Below are positions 54,003 through 62,239 of a DNA stretch of 64,000 bases, one piece after another. The position numbers and the translations under genes were made by a program. Origin of the DNA: Oceanobacillus manasiensis (GTDB lineage Bacteria; Bacillota; Bacilli; Bacillales; Amphibacillaceae); contig NZ_CCDL010000001.1 in NCBI RefSeq assembly GCF_000724085.1, positions 1,178,001-1,242,000 of the forward strand, read 5' to 3'. Within the stretch, counting starts at the first letter, position 1. Each line of letters opens with the position of its first letter. The notes beneath the pieces were generated by a model that saw nothing but the letters and a program-made list of their open reading frames with translations, had not been told where the DNA came from and did not search any database.

Positions 54003-54021
54003 AATCGGCTATTTACCGATT
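54003..54021 (-). terminator. Terminator overlapping the DUF3888 gene stop
   Basis: AATCGG and CCGATT form a stem around CTATTTA; on the minus strand it is followed by a run of T residues. It overlaps the stop codon. Confidence 0.6.
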
Positions 54022-54402
54022 CTTAAGATACCATTCTAATATTTCCTTTTTTTCTTTTGTAGGGGTATGTTTGTAATTAACTAATTTTAGCTTGTTAGGT
54101 TCTTCTGTTACAAAAGTAAGTGTATCAGTGCCGATCGTGTTATGTGCACCTATAAATGCATTAAGTTGGATTGTGATCTCAAAATCAAGTGCGTTTTTCA
54201 TTTTTAAGTCTATTACTTTTTGATCGTAATATTGGACATGAACATCTTCTATGTCATAGTAGTTATCAACGGCTTTATCAATATCTTCCCACATTAAGGA
54301 GAGCAATGCCTTTTCGAAATCGGATTGATTAGAAGCCATTGTTGGAGTTGAGGGCATCACAATAAGAAATAATGTTACAAAGCTGACTAATACTTTTTTC
54401 AA
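54013..54402 (-). CDS. Secreted DUF3888-domain protein
   Basis: A 129-residue protein with a signal peptide (MKKVLVSFVTLFLIVM...TMA) and a domain resembling DUF3888: LSLMWEDIDKAVDNYYDI, then a VIDLKM block and AFIGAHNTIGTDTLTF. DUF3888 proteins are secreted and uncharacterised. GGAGGTGATA precedes the ATG. It stands alone on the minus strand. Confidence 0.75.
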   Translation of the reverse strand: MKKVLVSFVTLFLIVMPSTPTMASNQSDFEKALLSLMWEDIDKAVDNYYDIEDVHVQYYDQKVIDLKMKNALDFEITIQLNAFIGAHNTIGTDTLTFVTEEPNKLKLVNYKHTPTKEKKEILEWYLKNR

Positions 54403-54494
54403 AATATCACCTCCTCTAATAAACCTTATAACAATATAATTAGCTATTTAACAATAATTATTATTACTAATTTACGCTATTAGGCTAACTGGTG

Positions 54495-54563
54495 TTTTCT
54501 AAAAGAATGAGAAGTACCTTTTTTGTTGAAGTTATTTAACTAAAGGGCAGGTTGGTGAAAAAA
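54495..54563 (+). repeat. Long form of the dispersed motif, copy A
   Basis: This segment is nearly identical over about 62 bases to 63505-63573 (two differences in the first 55). It contains TTTAACTAA and, 8 bases later, TTGGTGAA, which form a hairpin around GGGCAGG in the better-preserved copies. It ends with the GGGCAGGTT core. Confidence 0.7.
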
Positions 54564-54612
54564 GGAATGATAAAATATTTATAGCTAAATTACACATTGG
54601 GATGTGATTAAA

Positions 54613-54960
54613 ATGGATAAAAGGTTATTGGAAGTATATGAAGAATGGCAAGATAGATTAGATAAGGACGAGTGGTATTTCAGTAATTCTTTTGAATCAA
54701 TTACTAAGGAAATGACTTCGGAAGAAGCATTTAACTATATTCCAAATGTAATTGAGATGTTATTTAAGTTAGATGATGACTATTTAGTATGGGAAACCCT
54801 TTATTTCTTAATTGAACTCTATGGCATTGCAGATACCACTCAGATACACCCATCCCACGAAAGTAATTGGTCTGTGTTAACAAACCATATTAAGAAATTT
54901 AAAGATTCCTATGCTACTCCTTTTAAAGAACTTAACTATCACCTTAGAATAAGAAAATGA
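54613..54960 (+). CDS. Hypothetical immunity-like acidic protein
   Basis: A 115-residue acidic helical protein (LLEVYEEWQDRLDKDEWYFSN and on). The size, charge and solitary position recall immunity proteins of contact-dependent toxins, but no such toxin is nearby and I cannot name a family. I chose the ATG at 54613; a GTG at 54604 is an alternative. The ribosome binding site is weak. Confidence 0.5.
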   Translation: MDKRLLEVYEEWQDRLDKDEWYFSNSFESITKEMTSEEAFNYIPNVIEMLFKLDDDYLVWETLYFLIELYGIADTTQIHPSHESNWSVLTNHIKKFKDSYATPFKELNYHLRIRK

Positions 54961-54980
54961 GATATAGCCTTGTTGAACTA

Positions 54981-55003
54981 CCGGGGGATTTAGTTGAATA
55001 AGA
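54981..55003 (+). repeat. Dispersed motif, copy
   Basis: CCGGGGGATTTAGTTGAATA, a degenerate copy of the intergenic motif, placed directly after the immunity-like gene. Confidence 0.5.
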
Positions 55004-55044
55004 GCTAAAAGTTCAAACTTAATTTTGATAGTATAAACATCTAG

Positions 55045-55075
55045 AAGACGATCACTTTTTGGGTGGTCGTCTTTC
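55045..55075 (+). terminator. Terminator, copy 3 of the AGACGATCA repeat
   Basis: AAGACGATCACTT and GGTGGTCGTCTT form a hairpin followed by TCTT. It differs from the copy at 41665 in only a few bases. Confidence 0.75.
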
Positions 55076-55301
55076 TTAGTTGACTTTTACTGTGAACTAA
55101 ATCTTCACTTACATATGATTTTGTGTTGTGATAAGGACTTAAAATAATAGGACAGGTTTGTGAAATATTAAGCGGTCTAATTGTTACTTATGGTCTAGAA
55201 CATGCGTTCCGTTTTGGCGTATTTATACTATACAATACAAATACGAGTTACTATTGATAAAAGAGATATTAGAGCTAGTAGTATGAAAAGGGGGGGAAAT
55301 A

Positions 55302-55811
55302 ATGAATGAATTTTATGAGGCATTAACGTATGTGAATGAGAAAGTCTATGAGCCAAATCACTTCGTCATAGAAGCTATCCAAGAGGAAGGCCAAAATTCA
55401 GATTATGGTGCTGGTGTATTTCAGATGAATTCGAAATCAGTTAGATTTAGGGTAGCAAAGATTACACCTAATAAGATAGGGCAGTTTGTATCTTTTTGGG
55501 AAAAAGATACGTCTCATAATAACCAAGCCTTTTCATATGAAAAAGCTACCGATTTATTGGTTATAAATACCTTCTCTAATAAAGATGATAGATTTGGACA
55601 GTTTGTTTTTCCAAAAGAAGTTCTTGTACAACAAAAAATCCTTAAAACCCCCACTACAAAAGGAAAAATGGCAATAAGAGTTTACCCTATATGGGATACT
55701 CCCACTAGCAAACAAGCGATTAAAACACAAAAATGGCAATTGGAATATTTTATTGAGACAGATCGTACTAATAGTCTGCCTCAACAGGAATTATTAAAGC
55801 TATATTCCTAA
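55302..55811 (+). CDS. MepB-family protein
   Basis: A 169-residue protein that matches the MepB family (named from the S. aureus mepRAB locus, function unknown). Characteristic parts are YGAGVFQMNSKSVRFRVAKIT, then FVSFWEKD and the RFGQFVFPKEVL block, and KMAIRVYPIWD near the end. No MepA efflux pump or MepR regulator is nearby. The gene contains a 12-base direct repeat at 55664 and 55729; a decayed second copy at 51339 has lost the segment between them. GGGGGG precedes the ATG. Confidence 0.85.
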   Translation: MNEFYEALTYVNEKVYEPNHFVIEAIQEEGQNSDYGAGVFQMNSKSVRFRVAKITPNKIGQFVSFWEKDTSHNNQAFSYEKATDLLVINTFSNKDDRFGQFVFPKEVLVQQKILKTPTTKGKMAIRVYPIWDTPTSKQAIKTQKWQLEYFIETDRTNSLPQQELLKLYS

Positions 55812-55908
55812 AATGATAGTGTTCCTTTTTTAATTTTTTTGTGAAACCTACTTGTATTTATGGTGCAATAGTTAAATAGTTTTTGGAAGAGAGGTGTGAT
55901 TAGATCAA

Positions 55909-56172
55909 ATGAAATATACTTGTCCATGTTGTGGCTATAAGACTTTAGATGAAGAACCTCCTGGAACATATGACATATGTAGTATCTGCTTTTGGGAAGA
56001 TGATGGAGTTCAATATGATGATCCGGACTATGACGGTGGTGCAAACATCCCTTCTTTAAGACAAGCACAGAAAAACTATTTCTTATTTGGGGCTTGTGAA
56101 CAACGGTGTATTGAGTTTGTAAGAAAGCCTAATAAAAATGATGTGAGAGATCCTAATTGGGAACCGTTATAG
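55909..56172 (+). CDS. CPCC-type cysteine-rich protein
   Basis: An 87-residue protein of the CPCC family. The CPCCGYKTLDE motif at the N-terminus and CSICFWEDDG 20 residues later hold two zinc-binding CxxC pairs, followed by the typical NIPSLRQAQKNYFLFGACE. Such proteins occur in bacteria, often near toxin-immunity genes; their function is unknown. AGAGAGGTG lies 12 bases before the ATG. Confidence 0.85.
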   Translation: MKYTCPCCGYKTLDEEPPGTYDICSICFWEDDGVQYDDPDYDGGANIPSLRQAQKNYFLFGACEQRCIEFVRKPNKNDVRDPNWEPL

Positions 56173-56302
56173 TTAATAAATAAAGTCTATTGAGGGGGCG
56201 GTTGTGAAATTAGATCAGCCCCCTCTTATACTAGTCGGACAGAAAGGTGGAAGAAGCATAGTGAATTTAATGTTACGAAAAAATATCTAAGGAGGAGAAA
56301 TA

Positions 56303-56839
56303 ATGAAAGAAAAGATTCATATAATGGGAGCTTCCGGGGTTGGAACTTCAATACTTGGCTTTTCATTATCAAAGGTTTTGCCTCATACATATCTTGATAC
56401 CGACGATTATTTTTGGACTACTAAATTCACTAAACAAAGAGAAGTACCCGAAAGAAGGCGGTTGCTTGAAAAAGATTTATCACGTAATGAAAACTATATT
56501 CTTTCTGGAGCAGTGTGTGGTTGGGGTGATAAGTTTAAAAGTTACTTTGACCTTGTTATATTCTTGTGGATTCCGCAAGATATAAGGCTTGAGAGGCTAC
56601 AACAGAGAGAATTTCAGCGTTATGGAAATGAAGTATTAGCTGGTGGTAGTAAATATGAACAATCGAAGACATTTTTAGAGTGGGCATCTTTATATGATAG
56701 TGCGGGACTCGAAGTTAGAAGTAAATCTTTACACGAACATTGGATGGCAGATTTATCTTGTCCAATATTAAAAATTGAAGGGGACTATACAGTAAATGAA
56801 AGAGTTGATATTGTCTTAAGTTATCTAAATGCTAAGTAA
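56303..56839 (+). CDS. P-loop nucleotide kinase-like protein
   Basis: A 178-residue P-loop ATPase of the adenylate kinase/shikimate-kinase-like fold. Walker A is GASGVGTS at residues 9-16 (a Thr-Ser end instead of Lys-Ser/Thr, so the invariant Lys is missing). DLVIFLWIPQDIRLERL is the Walker B-like and lid region. The missing lysine makes ordinary kinase activity uncertain. GGAGGAG precedes the ATG. It stands alone. Confidence 0.75.
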   Translation: MKEKIHIMGASGVGTSILGFSLSKVLPHTYLDTDDYFWTTKFTKQREVPERRRLLEKDLSRNENYILSGAVCGWGDKFKSYFDLVIFLWIPQDIRLERLQQREFQRYGNEVLAGGSKYEQSKTFLEWASLYDSAGLEVRSKSLHEHWMADLSCPILKIEGDYTVNERVDIVLSYLNAK

Positions 56840-56929
56840 ACTATAGGATGCGTTCGTTCAATTAGAGATCATCAAATTTGATGGTCTATATTTTTATGAT
56901 GGGTATTTTGAATATTACGTTAATATCTA

Positions 56930-57862
56930 ACGATGAGAAGTTTTTGAGCTAATGGTACAAAGTGCTGTTTAACAATTATTCCATTTAGTAGCTAAGAAAA
57001 AAGGATAATTCGTAAACTACACGAATTTTATAGAGAGAGTTTCTTTTCGTAGAAATAACTCAATTAGTATGAAAACAAACTGATTTAAGGGAGGCATACT
57101 AAATGCGTATAGCTGCTATCTATGATATTCATGGGAATTATTCTGCATTAAAAGCTGTTTTAGAAGAGGTTAGGAAAAGCAATGTTGACAAAGTTATAGT
57201 AGGTGGGGATCTAGCTTGGGGGCCGGAGCCAAGACAGGTCATGGATCTTTTAATGAATTACGAAGATGAGTTTATTTTTATTAGGGGCAATGCTGACCGT
57301 GAGGTTGCTTATCGCCATGGTAAAGAACAGGGATTAGATGATTTTGTAGCAGACTTAAACCATTGGTGTGCAGATCAATTAACAGAAGAACAGATGAATT
57401 TTCTTAAGAACTTGCCGGAGAAAAAGGTTTTAAATATCGATGGTCTAGGAGAAGTTTTATTCATACACGGCTCCCCCCGTAGTGATGAAGAAGCGATAAA
57501 AATTAATACTCCAGATGAAGAAATTCGACCTATGATTGAAAATGTACCACAAGATATTATTGTTTGTGGCCATACCCATATTCAATTTGATCGCACTATT
57601 GATTGCAAACGTATCATCAATGCAGGAAGTATTGGATTGCAAAGTCGGGCAGACGGTGCCTGCTGGGCATTACTTGGTCCCAAAGTCGAATTAAAAGTTA
57701 CTACTATGATACAAAGGTAGCTTCAGAAAGAATTATTAAATCAAATATCCCTTATAAAAAGGACTTTGCTGATCACTATTTAAATCCACCGAAGGACCTT
57801 GATTGTTAAATTTGATCTTCTGCCTACTCCAGAATTGGGCAGGATAGTTCAATAAGAAACCA
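56930..57862 (+). repeat. Duplicated segment, copy 1 (metallophosphoesterase unit)
   Basis: About 930 bases including the leader, the metallophosphoesterase gene and its trailer are repeated at about 60230-61200. The best preserved part is the 105-base leader before each gene. The trailer includes a copy of the dispersed motif (GGGCAGGATAGTTCAATAA at 57838). Confidence 0.75.
57103..57720 (+). CDS. Metallophosphoesterase (YfcE/MJ0936 type), C-terminally frameshifted
   Basis: A 205-residue calcineurin-like phosphoesterase. The metal-binding motifs are IYDIHGN at the start, VGGDLAWGP, IRGNADREV, and HGSPRSDEE and CGHTHIQFD later. It hydrolyses a phosphate ester or cyclic nucleotide. Near 57700 the sequence has one base fewer than the second copy at 60442, which shifts the frame and ends the protein about 30 residues early; the original C-terminus (SERIIKSNIPYKKDFADHYL) is still readable in another frame to 57809. 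All metal ligands remain, so it may still work. Confidence 0.82.
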   Translation: MRIAAIYDIHGNYSALKAVLEEVRKSNVDKVIVGGDLAWGPEPRQVMDLLMNYEDEFIFIRGNADREVAYRHGKEQGLDDFVADLNHWCADQLTEEQMNFLKNLPEKKVLNIDGLGEVLFIHGSPRSDEEAIKINTPDEEIRPMIENVPQDIIVCGHTHIQFDRTIDCKRIINAGSIGLQSRADGACWALLGPKVELKVTTMIQR

Positions 57863-57883
57863 TCTAAAATGCGATGGTTTCTT
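57854..57883. terminator. Bidirectional hairpin between metallophosphoesterase and LOG genes
   Basis: AAGAAACCATC pairs with GATGGTTTCTT across an 8-base loop. It lies between convergent genes and is followed by TCT on the plus strand. Confidence 0.65.
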
Positions 57884-57893
57884 TCTAAAATGA

Positions 57894-58475
57894 TTAAGTT
57901 TGAGAGGCTTTAATATAGGTTTTAACTGAAGGTGGAGTATAGGTTTGAAATTGGTCTATCAAAGACGCAGGCTCCGAATCATTCATTAGCATTGATAGGT
58001 ATTTCTCTTGAAGAAATTCTTGTCTATTCATTTGGTTAAAGAAATCAATCAACAAATCAAAGTAATTATCTATATTTAGTAAGCCACAAGGCTTTTTATG
58101 TAAACCTAACTGCCCCCAAGTAAAAACTTCAAAAAATTCTTCCATAGTTCCTGGTCCGCCTGGTAAAGCTACAAATCCATCAGCAAGATCTGCCATTTTC
58201 GCTTTTCTTTCATGCATTGAGTCTACGATGATTAGCTCTGACAAGTTTTTATGAGCTATCTCTCTATTATCTAAAAAACTTGGCATAACCCCAATTACGT
58301 ATCCACCTTCATTCAGTACTGAATCTGCAACAGCTCCCATAATACCAACACTTGCTCCACCGTAAACAAGTGCAATATTTCGAATTGCTAGTTCCTTACC
58401 AAGTATTTTTGCACCTTCTATATATGTATCAGATACTCCGTTACTCGATCCACAAAATACTGCTAATTTTTTCAA
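57894..58475 (-). CDS. LOG family protein (TIGR00730, cytokinin-phosphate phosphoribohydrolase type)
   Basis: A 193-residue Rossmann-fold protein. The signature PGGPGTMEE is near residue 105, and the N-terminal VFCGSSNG and LVYGGASVGIMGAVAD are typical. LOG proteins cleave nucleoside 5'-monophosphates to base and ribose phosphate. GGAGGCGATGA precedes the ATG. B. subtilis YvdD is a comparable protein. Confidence 0.9.
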   Translation of the reverse strand: MKKLAVFCGSSNGVSDTYIEGAKILGKELAIRNIALVYGGASVGIMGAVADSVLNEGGYVIGVMPSFLDNREIAHKNLSELIIVDSMHERKAKMADLADGFVALPGGPGTMEEFFEVFTWGQLGLHKKPCGLLNIDNYFDLLIDFFNQMNRQEFLQEKYLSMLMNDSEPASLIDQFQTYTPPSVKTYIKASQT

Positions 58476-58569
58476 ATCATCGCCTCCTAGAAAGTCACAC
58501 TATTAATGATTATACAAAATTTTTATTTTTTTGTTAAACTTAAAATATTGAATTGGAGGTTAAAAGATT

Positions 58570-58890
58570 ATGAATGTAACTGAATTTCAGCAATGGGTAA
58601 AGGATTATTATGAAGGTAGGGGCTGGTCTGAGCTAGACATATTTATTCGTATTGGCTTTCTGGCAGAAGAAACAGGAGAGGTTGCGCGAGCTATAAGAGC
58701 TCTTGAGATTGGTAGAGATAGGCCGGACGAAATAAGAGGTTCGTATGAGGAAAATAAACAGGATTTAACGGAAGAATTAGGTGATGTACTAGGTAATTTA
58801 ATAGTAATTGCCAACAAGTACAATATTCAACTAGAAGAAGTGTTTCAGTCACACAAAAAGAAATTATCAGATCGTTATTCTAATGACTAG
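58570..58890 (+). CDS. MazG-like nucleotide pyrophosphohydrolase
   Basis: A 106-residue all-helical NTP pyrophosphohydrolase. The EExxE and ExxD motifs are visible in FLAEETGEVARAI and in DLTEELGDVLGNLIVIA. It hydrolyses non-canonical NTPs to NMP and PPi. GGAGG lies 11 bases before the ATG. It is divergent from the LOG gene, which also cleans up nucleotides, but they are separate units. Confidence 0.88.
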   Translation: MNVTEFQQWVKDYYEGRGWSELDIFIRIGFLAEETGEVARAIRALEIGRDRPDEIRGSYEENKQDLTEELGDVLGNLIVIANKYNIQLEEVFQSHKKKLSDRYSND

Positions 58891-59173
58891 TTAAAGACGA
58901 AACAACAATAAGGTAGGACTTCTAATGAAATGGGGAATTTAATCATAGAAGGGTTAAGCTAAAAAAAGAGTAGGTTGAATTTTAACATTAGTTAGGTGTT
59001 TTCCTTGAAAAAATAAATAAACTATCAAGGTAGCATTCCCGTAGGAAAATTGTTAATAAAATACTTTGTGAATTAATGTACTTACAGTAGAGGGTGCGTT
59101 TCTGCAATAGGAGCATTTAGTGAAAGATGGTTAAATTAAAATATACTTATTTATAAAGGAGCTTTTTACAGTT
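58891..59173. other. Intergenic stretch
   Basis: No gene. At about 58950-58975 a weak GAGTAGGTTGAATTTTAAC may be a very degenerate copy of the dispersed motif. AAAGGAGC at 59155-59162 is the ribosome binding site of the next gene. Confidence 0.4.
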
Positions 59174-60163
59174 TTGGTTGCTAAATGTATTAAATTTTAC
59201 GAATTTGGAAGTCCTCATGATGTATTAAAAGTTGAAAATATTAGCTTAAAACCACCAGAAGATAACGAAGTCCTTGTCCGTATGGTAGCACGTCCTATCA
59301 ATCCTTCTGATTTAATACCGATTAGAGGGTCATATTCTCATCGTATATCTTTACCGAATATCCCTGGCTATGAAGGTGTCGGAATTGTGGAAGATGTGGG
59401 GACTTTCGTTTCTCAAAGTCTTATTGGTAAACGTGTCTTACCTTTACGAGGAGATGGAACATGGCAAGAATATGTTAAGACAACATCAGATTTAGCAGTT
59501 GTTGTACCGGATTCTATTGATGATTTTACTGCTTCACAGTTATATATAAATCCAATTACAGCGTGGGTAGTATGTACGGAAGTTTTAAAGTTAAGACCAG
59601 ATGATGTTTTACTGGTAAATGCTTGTGGTTCTTCCATTGGGCGTATTTTTGCTCAATTATCAAAGGTAATTGGTTTTAGGTTAATTGCAGTTACAAGAAA
59701 TAATAAGCATACAGAGGATTTACTTCAAATTGGTGCTTCCGATGTAATTGATACTTCGAAAAACTCATTATATGAAACAGTTATGGAATTCACTAATGGA
59801 CTTGGTGTTGATGCTGCGATTGATTCAGTTGGGGGATTACCTGGTACTAACTTAGCTTTCTCTGTTCATCACAACGGTGTTTTTTTAACGATAGGTCTTT
59901 TATCAGGGATACCAGTTGATTGGGGAGCAATATCAAATAAGGCGAAAGTGAAAGCGAATATTTTTCATTTGAGACATTGGAACAAAAATGTTTCGACTGA
60001 AATATGGCAAGATACTTTTAATCATGTAATAACTCTAATAAATGATAAGAGATTACGTTTAAGGAATGTAAATTCTTATTATGACTTATCGAATGTAAAA
60101 GAGGCAGTACATGTTGTAGACTCCTTAAATAGCACCAAAGGAAAAGTGTTATTAAAAGGTTAA
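59174..60163 (+). CDS. Zinc-independent MDR dehydrogenase (enoyl reductase-like)
   Basis: A 329-residue medium-chain reductase. RPINPSDLIPIRG near the N-terminus and the VNACGSSIGRIFAQLSK cofactor block are typical of the MECR/trans-2-enoyl-CoA reductase and quinone-reductase branch. It uses NADPH. The TTG start is 11 bases after AAAGGAGC. It lies between the two copies of the metallophosphoesterase unit. Confidence 0.82.
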   Translation: MVAKCIKFYEFGSPHDVLKVENISLKPPEDNEVLVRMVARPINPSDLIPIRGSYSHRISLPNIPGYEGVGIVEDVGTFVSQSLIGKRVLPLRGDGTWQEYVKTTSDLAVVVPDSIDDFTASQLYINPITAWVVCTEVLKLRPDDVLLVNACGSSIGRIFAQLSKVIGFRLIAVTRNNKHTEDLLQIGASDVIDTSKNSLYETVMEFTNGLGVDAAIDSVGGLPGTNLAFSVHHNGVFLTIGLLSGIPVDWGAISNKAKVKANIFHLRHWNKNVSTEIWQDTFNHVITLINDKRLRLRNVNSYYDLSNVKEAVHVVDSLNSTKGKVLLKG

Positions 60164-60227
60164 AGGATGCAATAGTGAAAAAAGGTGATCCAAGTATGAT
60201 CATCTTTTTCTATGGCTAAAATACAAA

Positions 60228-61200
60228 TTTTGTTTTTAGAATATTGCGTTAGTATTTATTTAGATGTTATGAAGTTAAAGGGGCAGGTTAGTTGAAGAAT
60301 GTTGTTTAAAAATCGGTCTATTTAATGGAATAAGAAAAAAAGGATAATTCGTAAACTACACGAATTTTATAGAGAGAGTTTCTTTTCGTAGAAATAACTC
60401 AATTAGTATGAAAACAAATTGATTTAAGGGAGGCATACTAAATGCGTATAGCTGCTATCTACGACAATCATGGGAATTATTGCGCATTAAAGGCTGTTTT
60501 AGAAGAGGTTAGAAAAAGCAATGTTGATGAAGTTATAGTAGGTGGGGATCTAGCTTGGGGATCAGAGCAAAGACAGGTCATGGATCTATTAATGAATTAG
60601 GAATATGAGTTTATTTTTATTAGGGGCAATGCTGACCGAGAGGTTGCTTATCGCCATGGTAAAGAACAGGGATTAGATGATTTTGTAGAAAAGTTAAACC
60701 ATTGGTGTGCAGATCAATTAACAGAAGAACAGATAAACTTTCTTAAGAACTTGCCGGAGAAAAAGGTTTTAAATATCGATGGTCTAGGAGAAGTTTTATT
60801 CTTACACTGCTCCCCCCGTAGTGATGAAGAAGCGATAAAAATTAATACTCCAGATGAAGAAATTCGACCTATGATTGAAAATGTACCACAAGATATTATT
60901 GTTTGTGGACATACCCATATTCAATTTGATCGCACTATTGATGGTAAACGTATTATCAATGCAGGAAGTATTGGATTGCAAAGTAGAGCAGACGGTGCTT
61001 GCTGGGCATTATTTGACCCCAAAGTCTAATTAAAAGTTACTACATATGATACAAAGGCAGCTTCAGAAAGAATTATTAAATCAAATACCCCTTATAAAAA
61101 GGACTTTGTGGATCACTATTTAAATCCACCGTACGAGGATCTTGATTGTTAGATTTGACCTTCTGCCTACTCCAGAATCGGGCGGGATTGTTGAATAAAC
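60228..61200 (+). repeat. Duplicated segment, copy 2 (metallophosphoesterase unit)
   Basis: The second copy of the unit at 56930-57862. It carries dispersed-motif copies at both ends: GGGGCAGGTTAGTTGAAGAA at 60280 and CGGGCGGGATTGTTGAATAA at 61179. This suggests that the motif marks unit borders. Confidence 0.75.
60442..61152 (+). pseudogene. Metallophosphoesterase pseudogene, second copy
   Basis: A copy of the gene at 57103 in the same frame to the original C-terminus, with a TAG at 60598-60600 (Tyr codon in copy 1) and a TAA at 61027-61029. The metal motif IYDIHGN is changed to IYDNHGN and HGSPRSD to HCSPRSD. The last 40 codons are intact in frame and show the proper C-terminus that copy 1 has lost. 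Confidence 0.85.
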
Positions 61201-61291
61201 TTTATTTTTTTCTTTAACAAACGGGTGCTTTAATCTAGTGAAAATTGTAATGATAGCCAAGTAGAAATTTATATTAAAAGGGGGGTAATCT

Positions 61292-62068
61292 TTGAAGTTC
61301 TATAATAAGGTAGCTTTGGTTACCGGTGGTACTTCAGGCATTGGATATTCTGTTGCTGAAAGGTTAATGAAAGAAGGGGCCAAGGTTGTTATTGTTGGTA
61401 GAAATGTGGAAAAGGGAGAAAAAGCAATACAAAAATTAAAGGAAATTCACTCTGATGTTATGTATCTGTCAGTTGATATCAGTAATTCTAATGATGTTAA
61501 GAAAATGGTGAGAAAAACTGTATCGTCGTTTGGTAAGCTAGATGTTGCGTTTAATAATGCAGGAAATGCTGAAGGAAAACCGGCTCTTACACACGAGTAT
61601 AGCGAAGATGATTTTGACAAGATGATGGGAGTTACAATCAAAGGGGTCTGGTTATGCCTGAAATACGAGATCCAGGAAATGCTTAAAACTGGTGGTGGGG
61701 CTATAGTAAACACTTCTTCATTAGATGCACTTATTTGCTCAGCAGGTACAACTGCATACGCTGCGGGGAAAAGTGGAGTGATTGCCTTAACAAGAGCTGT
61801 TGCTCAAGAATATGGAACATACGGAATACGTGTAAATGCATTAACACCTGGTGCAATTAGAACACCAATGATTGAAAGTAAGTTTCAAGATTTAACAATT
61901 GAACAAGCGAAGTTACTAGAAGATAAGTACAGTAACTTTAATGCAGCTGGGAGAATAGGTAAACCTGAAGAAGCTGCGGCAGCCGTTATTTGGTTATTGT
62001 CGGACGAAGCCAGTTATATCACAGGGCAGAATATAATTGTAGATGGTGGAGTGAGTTTTATTAATTGA
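61292..62068 (+). CDS. Short-chain dehydrogenase/reductase
   Basis: A 258-residue classical SDR. The cofactor motif TGGTSGIG is at residues 11-18, NNAG near residue 90, the catalytic Ser near residue 140 (NTSSLDA), and Tyr-x-x-x-Lys in YAAGKSG near residue 157. It acts on an alcohol or ketone with NAD(P)(H); the substrate is unknown. The TTG start follows AAAGGGGGG. It stands alone. Confidence 0.9.
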   Translation: MKFYNKVALVTGGTSGIGYSVAERLMKEGAKVVIVGRNVEKGEKAIQKLKEIHSDVMYLSVDISNSNDVKKMVRKTVSSFGKLDVAFNNAGNAEGKPALTHEYSEDDFDKMMGVTIKGVWLCLKYEIQEMLKTGGGAIVNTSSLDALICSAGTTAYAAGKSGVIALTRAVAQEYGTYGIRVNALTPGAIRTPMIESKFQDLTIEQAKLLEDKYSNFNAAGRIGKPEEAAAAVIWLLSDEASYITGQNIIVDGGVSFIN

Positions 62069-62110
62069 GCCGATTGATATTAAAGAAACAATATTATTTT
62101 ATATCCCACC

Positions 62111-62136
62111 ACAGGGCGCGATAGTAGAATAAGACG
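62111..62136 (+). repeat. Dispersed motif, degenerate copy
   Basis: ACAGGGCGCGATAGTAGAAT at 62111 resembles the intergenic motif, placed after the SDR gene. Confidence 0.45.
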
Positions 62137-62239
62137 TTTGCCTCTTAAGCTATGCAAATATTCCTTAAGATTAAATCAATCGCCAAAACATAGAATGAAA
62201 ATAAAAACTAAATTAGAAAACTGAATTAGGGGGGAATTT

